Source of the DNA: JBEKHI01 sp050012355
GTDB taxonomy: Bacteria > Actinomycetota > Actinomycetes > Streptosporangiales > Streptosporangiaceae
Assembly (NCBI GenBank): GCA_050012355.1
Contig: JBEKHI010000101.1
Location: 1 to 22,144 of the forward strand
DNA: 22,144 nt
Direction: 5' to 3'
The position numbers and the translations under genes are program-made. Each line of letters begins with the position of its first letter. Within the stretch, counting starts at the first letter, position 1. This document shows, piece by piece, positions 13,410 to 21,706 of the stretch. A model generated the notes under the pieces. That model saw nothing but the letters and a program-made list of their open reading frames with translations, was not told the DNA's origin and did no database searches.

Positions 13410-16400
13410 ATGTCTGACCAGCCCTACGCCCACCTCCACGTGCACACCGAGTACTCGATGCTCGACGGCGCTGCCCGGCTCAAAGAGCTCTTCAGAGAGG
13501 TCAAAGAGCAGGGCATGACGCACGTGGCGATGACCGACCACGGCAACATGTACGGCGCCGCGGAGTTCTACCGCCAGGCGAAGGACGCGGGCATCACACC
13601 GGTGATCGGGATCGAGCCCTACGTGGCGCCCGGCCACCGGACCAACACTAACCGGATCCTGTGGGGTCAGCCCCATCAGAAGAGGGATGACGTCTCCGCA
13701 TCCGGCGCCTACCTGCACAAGACCATCTGGGCGCGGGACAAAGAGGGCCTGCACAACCTCTTCAAGCTGACCAGCCGCTCCTACGCCGAGGGCTGGCTGG
13801 TCAAGTGGCCGCGGTTCGACAAAGAAATCATCGCGGAACACGTAAAAGGCCTGATGGCGTCGACCGGCTGCCCCTCCGGCGAACTGCAGACCCGGTTGCG
13901 GCTCGGCCAGGAGAAAGAGGCGCTCGAGTCGGCCGCCCAGTATCAGGACATCTTCGGCAAGGAGAACTACTTCCTTGAGCTGATGGACCACGGGCTGGAC
14001 ATCGAGAGAAGGGTCCGCGACGGCCTGCTGGAGATCGGCCGCAAACTACAAATCCCCCCGGTCGTCACCAACGACTCGCACTACACCAAAGAGTCGGACG
14101 CGCAGGCGCAGGAACTCATGCTCTGCATCCAGACCGGCAAGACCATGGCGGACGAGGACCGGTTCAAGTTCGACGGGACCGGCTACTACATCAAGTCCGC
14201 CAAGGAAATGTACGCGATCGACTCAAGCGACGCCTGGCAGGAAGGCTGCCGCAACAGCCAGCTGCTGATCGCGGACCGGGTCGACGCGAGCGGGATGTTC
14301 GAGTTCGTCAACCTGATGCCGCGGTTCCCGATCCCCGAAGGCTTCACCAGCGAGGACGAGCTGTTCGCCGACGCGGTCTGGAAGGGCATGGACCGCCGGT
14401 TCCCTGACGGCTACGACGAGCAGCACAAGAAGCAGGCCGAGTACGAGATCGGGATCATCTCCCAGATGGGCTTCCCGGCGTACTTCCTGGTCGTCGCCGA
14501 CTTCATCAACTGGGCGAAGGACAACGGCGTCGCCGTCGGCCCCGGACGAGGAAGCGCCGCCGGGAGCATCGTGGCCTACGCGATGGGCATCACCGACCTC
14601 GACCCGATCCCGCATGGCCTGATCTTCGAACGCTTCCTGAATCCGGAACGAATCTCGATGCCCGACATCGACGTGGACTTCGACGAACGTGGCCGCGCGG
14701 ACGTCATCCGGTATGTCACCCAGAAGTGGGGCGCCGACAAGGTTGCCCAGATCGTCACCTACGGCACGATCAAGGCAAAGGCCGCCATCAAGGACTCCAG
14801 CCGGGTCCTCGGCTTTCCGTATTCGCTCGGCGACCGGATCACCAAGGCCTTCCCGCCCGCGGTGATGGGCAAGGACATCCCGCTATCCGGCATCTTCGAT
14901 AAGGATCATCCTCGGTACAGCGAGGCGGGCGAGCTCCGCACGATGTACGAGAACGAGCCGGACATCAAGCAGGTCATGGACACCGCGAAGGGCATCGAGG
15001 GCCTGATCAGGCAGCCCGGTGTACACGCCGCCGGTGTGATCATGTCCGCCGAACCGCTGACCGACCACATCCCGGTATGGACCAGGCACACCGACGGCTC
15101 GGTTATCACGCAGTTCGACTATCCGACCTGCGAAGGCCTCGGCCTGCTGAAGATGGACTTCCTCGGCCTGCGCAACCTGACCATCATGGCCGACGCGGTC
15201 AAGGCCATCGAGGCGAACCGGGACACCAAGCTCGACCTGCTGAAACTGGAGCTGGACGACAAGAAGACCTACGAACTGCTCGGCCGCGGTGACAGCCTGG
15301 GAGTCTTCCAGCTGGACGGCGGCCCGATGCGGTCGCTGTTGCGGCTGATGAAGCCGGACAACTTCGAAGACATCTCCGCCGTCCTCGCCCTGTACCGGCC
15401 CGGCCCGATGGGCGTTAACTCGCACACGAACTACGCGCTGCGCAAGAACAAGCTGCAGGAGATCACCCCGATCCACCCGGAGCTGGAAGAACCGCTCAAG
15501 GAGATCCTGGAGCCCACCTACGGCCTGATCGTCTATCAGGAGCAGGTGCAGAAGGCCGCCCAGATCCTGGCTGGCTACAGTCTCGGCCAGGCCGACCTGC
15601 TCCGCCGGGCGATGGGTAAGAAGAAGAAGGAGATCCTGGACAAGGAGTTCGTCCCGTTCCAGAAGGGCTGCCGGGAGCGCGGCTACTCCGATAAGGCCAT
15701 CCAGGCGGTCTGGGACGTGCTGGTCCCGTTCTCCGGCTACGCGTTCAACAAGGCACACACAGCCGGGTACGGACTGGTCGCGTACTGGACCGCGTACCTG
15801 AAGGCCAACTTTGCCCCGGAGTACATGGCGGCGCTGCTCACGTCGGTCGGCGACGACAAGGACAAGTCCGCGCTCTATCTGTCAGAATGCCGCCGGATGG
15901 GCGTCAAGGTGCTGCCGCCGGACGTCAACCAATCCGTGGCGACCTTCACCGCGGTGGGGGAGGACGTCAGGTTCGGGATGGCGGCGATCCGTAACGTCGG
16001 CACGAACGTCGTCGAAGCGATCATCGCCGCCCGCAGGTCCAAGGGCGAGTTCACCAGCTTCTCCGATTTCCTGAACAAGGTGCCCGCTGTCGTCTGCAAC
16101 AAGCGCGTCATCGAGTCGCTGATCAAGGCCGGCGCGTTCGACTCGTTCGGCAACGAGCGCAAGGGCATGCTCATGGTGCACGAGCAGGCGGTCGACTCGG
16201 TCATCGACCTCAAGCGCAACGAGGCCATCGGCCAGGACAGCCTATTCGGCGGGGACACCGAGGCGCAGGCCGTCTTCGACGTCGCCATCCCGACGGGGGA
16301 GTGGGACAAGAAGACCCGGCTCAACTTCGAGCGCGAGATGCTTGGCCTGTACGTCTCCGACCATCCGCTGCTTGGCGTCGAGCACATCCTCGCCCGGGAC

Positions 16401-16967
16401 TCCGAATGCTCCATCGCGGAGCTCACCGGTGAGACCGCCGAGGACGCCCCCGAACGGCCGGTCGGCCGCGACGGTGCCCAGATCGTCAAGGTCGGCGGCA
16501 TCCTGTCCGGCGTTCAGCGGAAGGTCACCAAGAAGGGGGACCAGTGGGCCGCCGCCACCCTTGAGGACCTGGGCGGCGCGATGGAGGTGCTGTTCTTCCC
16601 GCAGACCTACCAGCTTTACGCCACCGTCATCGCCGAGGACACAATCGTCATCGTCAAGGGCAAGCTCGACCGGCGCGACGACGTGCCCAAGCTGATCGCG
16701 ATGGATGTGACCATCCCCGACCTGACGATCACCGAGGGCGCGCCGTTCGTGGTGTCGCTGGCGATGGCCCGCTGCGTTCCGCCGGTCGTGGAGCAGCTTC
16801 GTGACGTGCTCCGCACCCACCCGGGCAACACCGAGGTGCATCTGAAGCTGCGCAGCCCGCAGCGCACCACCGTGGTGCGGCTCGACGACAAACTGCGGGT
16901 CGAGGCCTCGCCCGCGCTGCACGCCGACCTGAAACACCTCCTCGGCCCCGCCTGCATTTCCGCCTGA
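13410..16967 (+). CDS. dnaE: DNA polymerase III alpha subunit (replicative)
   Basis: The protein has 1185 aa, the normal length for actinobacterial DnaE1. ATG 13410 is preceded by TTGGAGGAG with ideal spacing. It is the catalytic subunit of the chromosomal replicase. The PHP domain opens with HLHVHTEYSMLDG (His8, His10, His12) and TDHGNMYG, keeping the metal ligands used for proofreading in mycobacterial DnaE1. The palm has GPGRGSAAGSIVAYAMG, the two catalytic Asp in PDIDVDF (Asp419, Asp421) and the third in KMDFLGL (Asp583). The fingers include YQEQVQKAAQILAGYSLGQADLLRRAMGKKK; a helix-hairpin-helix segment (MAAIRNVGTNVVEAII) and a C-terminal OB fold (GGILSGVQRKVTKKGDQWAAATLEDLGG) follow. All key residues are intact, so it is the working housekeeping copy. 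A diverged remnant of its 3' region lies 0.9 kb downstream. Confidence 0.97.
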   Translation: MSDQPYAHLHVHTEYSMLDGAARLKELFREVKEQGMTHVAMTDHGNMYGAAEFYRQAKDAGITPVIGIEPYVAPGHRTNTNRILWGQPHQKRDDVSASGAYLHKTIWARDKEGLHNLFKLTSRSYAEGWLVKWPRFDKEIIAEHVKGLMASTGCPSGELQTRLRLGQEKEALESAAQYQDIFGKENYFLELMDHGLDIERRVRDGLLEIGRKLQIPPVVTNDSHYTKESDAQAQELMLCIQTGKTMADEDRFKFDGTGYYIKSAKEMYAIDSSDAWQEGCRNSQLLIADRVDASGMFEFVNLMPRFPIPEGFTSEDELFADAVWKGMDRRFPDGYDEQHKKQAEYEIGIISQMGFPAYFLVVADFINWAKDNGVAVGPGRGSAAGSIVAYAMGITDLDPIPHGLIFERFLNPERISMPDIDVDFDERGRADVIRYVTQKWGADKVAQIVTYGTIKAKAAIKDSSRVLGFPYSLGDRITKAFPPAVMGKDIPLSGIFDKDHPRYSEAGELRTMYENEPDIKQVMDTAKGIEGLIRQPGVHAAGVIMSAEPLTDHIPVWTRHTDGSVITQFDYPTCEGLGLLKMDFLGLRNLTIMADAVKAIEANRDTKLDLLKLELDDKKTYELLGRGDSLGVFQLDGGPMRSLLRLMKPDNFEDISAVLALYRPGPMGVNSHTNYALRKNKLQEITPIHPELEEPLKEILEPTYGLIVYQEQVQKAAQILAGYSLGQADLLRRAMGKKKKEILDKEFVPFQKGCRERGYSDKAIQAVWDVLVPFSGYAFNKAHTAGYGLVAYWTAYLKANFAPEYMAALLTSVGDDKDKSALYLSECRRMGVKVLPPDVNQSVATFTAVGEDVRFGMAAIRNVGTNVVEAIIAARRSKGEFTSFSDFLNKVPAVVCNKRVIESLIKAGAFDSFGNERKGMLMVHEQAVDSVIDLKRNEAIGQDSLFGGDTEAQAVFDVAIPTGEWDKKTRLNFEREMLGLYVSDHPLLGVEHILARDSECSIAELTGETAEDAPERPVGRDGAQIVKVGGILSGVQRKVTKKGDQWAAATLEDLGGAMEVLFFPQTYQLYATVIAEDTIVIVKGKLDRRDDVPKLIAMDVTIPDLTITEGAPFVVSLAMARCVPPVVEQLRDVLRTHPGNTEVHLKLRSPQRTTVVRLDDKLRVEASPALHADLKHLLGPACISA

Positions 16968-17032
16968 CCATAACTCGTCGCCATGCGCGGTGCATTCGAG
17001 TTCGTTCTCGAGCCCGGATCCGAGGAGCGCAT

Positions 17033-17438
17033 GTGGGGCTGACCCGCTATCTGGTGGACAAGAGCGCGCTCGCGCGGATCCATGTACCATCCGTGCGGGA
17101 AGAAATCGAGCCTCTGATCGAGCGTGCGCTCGTCGGAATGTGCGGTGTCACGAAGCTTGAGATGCTGTTCTCGGCAAGGAACATCTCCGAACGAGCCAGG
17201 ATGCGGCAGCGGTTTGATGAGTCCATGGAGCAGGTTCCTACACCGGAGAATATCTGGGACCTTGCTTCCGAGATCCAGGAGGCGCTGACCGAGCAGGACC
17301 ACCATCCCGGACCTTCTCATCGCGGCGACCGCACGTGAGCATGATCTTGAGATCCTGCATTACGACAAGGACTTCGAGACAATCGCTAGGTTTACCGAGC
17401 AGCCGGCGCGCTGGATCCTTCCGCCTGGCTCGGTCTGA
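17033..17438 (+). pseudogene. PIN-domain VapC-like toxin, frameshifted
   Basis: GTG 17033, with GAGGAG at 17022-17027, opens a PIN domain: YLVDKSALARI (Asp9), then VTKLEMLFSARN (Glu43) and a helical region to ALTEQ. After about nt 17303 the frame shifts by one; in the new frame the rest of the domain is intact: IPDLLIAATAREHDLEILHYDKDFETIARF, with the third and fourth acidic residues, ending PPGSV and TGA at 17436-17438. A few residues normally found between the halves (the HR-x-x-x-I region) also seem missing, so a small deletion is likely. PIN toxins are ribonucleases neutralised by a VapB antitoxin. No intact antitoxin precedes it; only a 19-codon frame (ATG 16983 to TGA 17042) overlaps the toxin start. 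Translation of an active toxin is unlikely. Confidence 0.75.
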
Positions 17439-17772
17439 AAAATCACGAGTGCAACTCGTCGTTATGGCCTCAGGCAGTGCCTGTATCTGTGCGGTGCTCA
17501 GCGCTTGCTAGAAGACCTCGACGTCCTTGATCATCGGGATGCTTGTTCAGCAACGCGATGCTCAGCGGGGCCGGCTGCCCGGCGCCCCGCGCCCGGCGAG
17601 GGGCCGGGTTGTCGTGCAGCACGGCGTTAAGCGTCGCGGTGTCCCGGTGATCCCGCTCCGGGGGATGTAGTCCACCGAGCAGATGAACTGCTCGGTGAGG
17701 GCCAGGTTGTCGTCGCCGGGGCACCCCACCCGGCCGTTCCCGCCCGTCGTGGCGAGCGAGTATGGGCCGAAG
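17439..17772. other. Non-coding stretch with possible gene debris
   Basis: No intact gene is visible. On the minus strand, the piece encoding TEQFICSVDYIP (about 17660-17710) has coding character but is interrupted by frame changes and cannot be identified. The segment sits between a broken toxin gene and a broken dnaE copy, so it reads as decayed sequence. Confidence 0.35.
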
Positions 17773-17949
17773 GTCATCGTCAAGGGCAAGATCGACCGGC
17801 GGGACGACGTGCCCAAGCTGATCGCGATGGATGTGACCATCCCTGACCTGACGATCGCTGAGGGCGCGCCGCACCCACCCGGGCAATACCGAAGTGCATC
17901 TGAAGCTGCGCAGCCCGCAGCGCACCACTGTGGTGCGGCTCGACGACAA
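17773..17949 (+). pseudogene. Remnant of a second dnaE 3' region
   Basis: This 177-nt segment aligns with dnaE 16647-16891 (from VIVKGKLDRRDDVPKL to VVRLDD). By eye only 8 positions differ, and a single gap of 68 nt removes dnaE bases 16746-16813. The gap is flanked in dnaE by CCG on both sides, so it looks like a microhomology deletion, and its length breaks the frame. Five of the eight differences are silent third-position changes; the others make Leu to Ile and Thr to Ala. That pattern suggests the copy diverged as a working gene before it was cut down. It has no start and cannot encode a polymerase. Confidence 0.85.
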
Positions 17950-18181
17950 GCCCGGGCCGTCGCTGACGGCATCGCTCGGCCTGCCGGTCTTCACCTGCCA
18001 CAACGAGTGAATTGCTGCGCATCCGCGCGCATGGAGCAAGCGATCACGTGGTTGTTCTTATTTGAGCGATCGAGTGATGATCGAAATATCGCCCGTCGAT
18101 CCGCACGTGTCAAGACTTTGCATGATATTGCCTGATATTTCGGCTGTCTATGGCCCTGCGGGAGCCCCTCAGTTATGCTCC
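17950..18181. other. Lower-GC non-coding region upstream of the arabinofuranosidase promoter
   Basis: No gene is supported here. The sequence is clearly more AT-rich than its surroundings from about 18040 onward. The long arabinofuranosidase frame stays open back to ATG 18062, but those residues lack signal-peptide or domain character and are taken as untranslated. Confidence 0.4.
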
Positions 18182-18210
18182 TTGACAGATGTCCCCTGTC
18201 ATGTTTTAAC
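18182..18210 (+). promoter_or_regulatory. Promoter with overlapping inverted repeat, upstream of the arabinofuranosidase gene
   Basis: TTGACA (18182-18187) is a perfect -35 element; 17 nt later TTTAAC (18205-18210) is a 4-of-6 match to the -10 consensus. TGACAG (18183-18188) and CTGTCA (18196-18201) form an inverted repeat across the -35, a good place for a repressor. The start codon is about 92 nt downstream of the -10. Confidence 0.45.
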
Positions 18211-18301
18211 GGATTCACTCGAACTTTGTTCGCTTTTACCTGGTTGTTTGCAGTTTCGTGGCGCCTGCCCCGGCGCAGCCTGGGACAATGGAGGAAGACT
18301 C

Positions 18302-21300
18302 GTGAGAAGGATCAAGCGGAGTCTTATCGTTCTCGCAGCTACGGCATTCGCGCTGGCTGGCCTCATCAGCGGGTCTGCCTCGGCGGCCACTCAGTTGATC
18401 CCCCGCTCGCTAGCGGATGGCCACAGCGCCGGGTCTGCCTCGGCGGCCCCGCAGCAAGGCCCCCGCACGAAAGCGGCATGGCGGGCGGACATAGCACACC
18501 TCCGGCAGCCGGGTCGCGGGTGCTACAGCGCCTCGTATCCCGCGCTGACGTGGCACGCAGTCAAGTGCGTCACCGCGCCCAAGTGGCAGATGGCGGTGGA
18601 GCAGCCAGCTAGGTCAGCAGAGCACGCCGAACCAGCGACGCACGCGGAACCAGCGACACTAGGTGACGGCCACGACTACTGGGCCAACGTGTCGGGAACG
18701 ATTTCCCAGGCCATCGGAACGTTTCAGGACGTGAGCCCGAGCATCGCCGAGGCGGGCCAGGTAGACGGCTCAGGTTCGCAGGTCGCGAACGCCTTCTCGC
18801 TTCAGATCAACAGTCAGGGCTTCTCTGGCTCGTCCGAGTGCGCGGCGAGCAGTGATCCTTCCGGCTGCGTGGCGGTGCAGCAGTTCGTGTACGCCTATGG
18901 CAACAACAACACCAGCGGCATCTTCATGCAGTACTGGGTGCTCGGCTTCGGTTCCACGTGCGCCTCGGGCTGGACCTGGGCCGGCGGCACCAACTGCTAC
19001 ACCAGCAGCGTCGGAGCCGGGGTGAGCTCGCTGACCGCCAGCGAGCTCGCCAGCGTACAGTTTTCCGCGACCGCCGCGTCGGGTGGTAATGACGGGCTAA
19101 CGCTGGTCAGCTCGGGGACGGCAACTACCATCACCGCCAATGACGACGTGCTTGATCTCGCTTCACACTGGACCGGGACCGAGTGGGACGCGCTCGGCGA
19201 CGCCGGAGGTGGCGAGGCGAACTTCGCTGCGGGCACGTCGCTGGAGGCGGTGACGGCCTTGACAGACAGCAACGGCTCGGCGGCGCCTACCTGTGGCACC
19301 GGCACCGATGCCTTCACCGTCGAGACGAACAACCTCAACCTGGCCGCCACGCCGCCGCTCGGTGGTGAGCCGTCACCCACGATGGCTTCTCAGCAGACCA
19401 ACGGGACAACCGGGACCGCGAGCTGCGCGACCGCCAGCGGCACGACCGTCAGCGGGTCGTCGGTTTGTGCGATCTATTCGTCTGACGATACGCCGTGCGT
19501 GGCGGCCTACAGCATGGACCGCGCGCTGTACTCGAACTATGACGGGTCGCTCTATCAGGTCGAGCGGGCCTCGGACGACACGGCGAAGAATATCGGGCTG
19601 CTGACCACGGGCGGGGATGTCAACGCATCCGAGCAAGACTCGTTCTGCGCCAATACCACGTGCACGATCACCGAGATCTATGACCAATCGCCGGAAGGTA
19701 ACAACCTGACGATCGAGCAAGGTGGCGGCGCCGATCACACAGCGGATTCCGGCGCCGATGCCACAGCGCTGCCGATCACGATCGGCGGCAATGAGGCATA
19801 CGGCCTGGATGTCACCTCAGGGGTCGGCTACCGAGACGACGATACGACGGGGATCGCGACTGGCGAGGATCAGTCGGGCACGTACATGGTGGCGTCGGGG
19901 ACCAATGTTAACTCGGGCTGCTGTTTTGACTTCGGTAACGCCGAGACCGACAACGACGACAATGGCGCCGGGGCGATGGATGCCGTTAACCTGACTACGT
20001 TCTGCGGCAGCTACGAGGCGCCGTGTGCTGGCAGCGGCCCGTGGGTCGAGGCGGACATGGAGAACGGCCAGTACCTGGGCGGGGATGGCAGCAACCCGGC
20101 CGACACGGGGAATGACAGTGACTTCGTGACGGCGATGCTGGCGAACAACGGGCACACCACCTTTGAGCTTGAGGGCGGCAACGGGCAATCGGGCGGCCTG
20201 ACGACGTACTGGGACGGGCCCCTGCCCAGCGGCTACTCGCCGATGGACCAGGAGGGCGCGATCGTGCTGGGCACCGGCGGCGATAACAGCAATTCTGACA
20301 TCGGGTCGTTCTTCGAGGGCGTGGTAACGTCGGCCGTCCCGGACCAGGCCGCCGAGAACGCCGTCCAGGCCAACATCGTGGCGGCCGACTACGCTGGCAA
20401 CTCCGCACCCGCCGCCACCACGGCCGCGAGCGCGGCCGGGCAGGCGGTGGTCCATTCGGCCGGGGCTACCGGCGCGGCGGCCAGCGGATTCTCCAGCGTG
20501 TACACGGTGGACTCGGCCAACGGTGACCTGCAGGAGACCTACCTGCCCTACATGGGCGACTCCTGGACCAGCCAGAACCTGTCGGCGAACTACGGCACCC
20601 CGGCGGTGATGCCGGGCACGGAACCGGTCTCCATCGTCCACTGCGGCTACACCAGCGTCTACACGGTCGATGCCTCCAGCGGTGATTTGCAGGAGACCTA
20701 CCTGGCCGCCATCGGCGATTCATGGGCCACCCAGGACCTGTCGGCGAACTACGGCACCCCGCCGACCAACGTGACGCCCACGGCGGTGGTCCATACTGCC
20801 GGGGCCTCCGGTGCGACGGCGGGCTGCGGCTACACCAGCGTCTATACCCGGGACCGGGACGGTGACCTGCAGGAGACCTACCTGCCCAACGCGGGCTTCC
20901 CTGGTGACGCGTGGCACACGCAGGACTTGTCGGCGAACTACGGGACTCCGGCGGTCTTGGGCGGGACGTCTCCGGTCGCGATCGTGCACTGCGGCTACAC
21001 CAGCGTCTACACCGTCGACGAGAACCACCAGCTGCAGGAGACCTACCTGGCCGCCATCGGCGATTCGTGGGCTACGCAGAGCCTGTCGGCGAACTACGGC
21101 ACCCCGGACACCACCACGACCCCGACGGCCGTGGTGCATACCGCCGGGGCAGCCGGCGCGTCGCCCGGTTGCGGCTACACCAGCGTCTACACCGTGGATC
21201 AGGGCAGCGACGACCTGCAGGAGACCTACCTGCCCGACGCCGGCTTCCCCGGCGACGCGTGGAGCACCCAGAACCTGTCGGCGAACTACGGGACGCCGGC

Positions 21301-21706
21301 GGTGGCGCCGGGCACGCAGCCGGAGGCGCTGGTCCACATGGGCTACACCAGCCTCTACACCGTGGATCAGGGCAGCGACGACCTGCAGGAGACCTACCTG
21401 CCCGCGATCGGCGACTCGTGGAGCACGCAGAACCTGTCAGACAACTACGGCACCCCGACGACCGACCAGTCGCCGATCGTGCTGCTGCATCCGGACGCGA
21501 GCGGCAACCTCGACTGGACCAGCGTGTACACGATCGACGAATTCAGCGATGACTTGCAGGAGACCTACCTATCTAACGTCGGCTTCCCCGGCGATGCGTG
21601 GGTCACGCAGAACCTGTCGGCGAACTACGGCACCCCGGAAGTGAGCGTGCCGGAGTCCGCCACGGCGGGCTCGTCGGTGGTCCATAGCGGGTACACCAGC
21701 GCCTGA
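18302..21706 (+). CDS. Secreted GH54 alpha-L-arabinofuranosidase with C-terminal propeller-like repeats
   Basis: GTG 18302 is chosen because GGAGGAAG (18290-18297) precedes it and a signal peptide follows (VRRIKRSLIVLAATAFALAG ... SASA-A); the product has 1134 aa. Residues ~80-380 are a Cys-containing beta-rich region found in actinobacterial secreted proteins, function unknown. Residues ~385-700 match the GH54 catalytic domain of fungal AbfB-type enzymes, including CCFDFGNAET. The nucleophile and acid/base are probably Glu587 (ADMENGQ) and Asp661 (GGDNSN); their spacing of 74 is close to that known in fungal AbfB. The enzyme should release arabinose from arabinoxylan or arabinan outside the cell. 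The usual CBM42 domain is absent; instead seven repeats of ~45-60 residues follow (730-1134), each with GYTSVYTVD..DLQETYL and W-TQ-LSANYGTP, which may form a seven-bladed sugar-binding propeller. The frame ends abruptly five residues into repeat eight. Confidence 0.88.
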   Translation: MRRIKRSLIVLAATAFALAGLISGSASAATQLIPRSLADGHSAGSASAAPQQGPRTKAAWRADIAHLRQPGRGCYSASYPALTWHAVKCVTAPKWQMAVEQPARSAEHAEPATHAEPATLGDGHDYWANVSGTISQAIGTFQDVSPSIAEAGQVDGSGSQVANAFSLQINSQGFSGSSECAASSDPSGCVAVQQFVYAYGNNNTSGIFMQYWVLGFGSTCASGWTWAGGTNCYTSSVGAGVSSLTASELASVQFSATAASGGNDGLTLVSSGTATTITANDDVLDLASHWTGTEWDALGDAGGGEANFAAGTSLEAVTALTDSNGSAAPTCGTGTDAFTVETNNLNLAATPPLGGEPSPTMASQQTNGTTGTASCATASGTTVSGSSVCAIYSSDDTPCVAAYSMDRALYSNYDGSLYQVERASDDTAKNIGLLTTGGDVNASEQDSFCANTTCTITEIYDQSPEGNNLTIEQGGGADHTADSGADATALPITIGGNEAYGLDVTSGVGYRDDDTTGIATGEDQSGTYMVASGTNVNSGCCFDFGNAETDNDDNGAGAMDAVNLTTFCGSYEAPCAGSGPWVEADMENGQYLGGDGSNPADTGNDSDFVTAMLANNGHTTFELEGGNGQSGGLTTYWDGPLPSGYSPMDQEGAIVLGTGGDNSNSDIGSFFEGVVTSAVPDQAAENAVQANIVAADYAGNSAPAATTAASAAGQAVVHSAGATGAAASGFSSVYTVDSANGDLQETYLPYMGDSWTSQNLSANYGTPAVMPGTEPVSIVHCGYTSVYTVDASSGDLQETYLAAIGDSWATQDLSANYGTPPTNVTPTAVVHTAGASGATAGCGYTSVYTRDRDGDLQETYLPNAGFPGDAWHTQDLSANYGTPAVLGGTSPVAIVHCGYTSVYTVDENHQLQETYLAAIGDSWATQSLSANYGTPDTTTTPTAVVHTAGAAGASPGCGYTSVYTVDQGSDDLQETYLPDAGFPGDAWSTQNLSANYGTPAVAPGTQPEALVHMGYTSLYTVDQGSDDLQETYLPAIGDSWSTQNLSDNYGTPTTDQSPIVLLHPDASGNLDWTSVYTIDEFSDDLQETYLSNVGFPGDAWVTQNLSANYGTPEVSVPESATAGSSVVHSGYTSA
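18371..18490 (+). repeat. 60-bp tandem duplication at the signal peptide cleavage region
   Basis: GGGTCTGCCTCGGCGGCC occurs at 18371 and again exactly 60 bp later at 18431, with diverged similarity in the bases that follow. At protein level GSASAATQ is repeated as GSASAAPQ 20 residues later, giving two candidate cleavage sites. Confidence 0.6.
20489..21701 (+). repeat. Seven in-frame tandem repeats (propeller-like blades)
   Basis: The units begin with SVYTVD or GYTSVYTVD, carry DLQETYL, then W-TQ-LSANYGTP, and end in VH. Alternate units differ in a fixed way: units 3, 5 and 7 have GFPGDAW, while 2, 4 and 6 have IGDSW. Units 2 and 4 share the long linker TPTAVVHTAGA. The true period is thus two blades. 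A Cys directly precedes GYTS at four successive junctions (units 1/2 to 4/5). Confidence 0.85.

Noticed and set aside
16983..17042. VapB antitoxin before the PIN toxin
   Set aside because: The 19-residue frame lacks any recognisable DNA-binding or toxin-binding segment; at most it is a remnant.
18062..18301. Earlier in-frame start for the arabinofuranosidase (ATG 18062)
   Set aside because: It would place a promoter-like region inside the gene and bury the signal peptide; GTG 18302 has a strong ribosome-binding site directly before the signal sequence.
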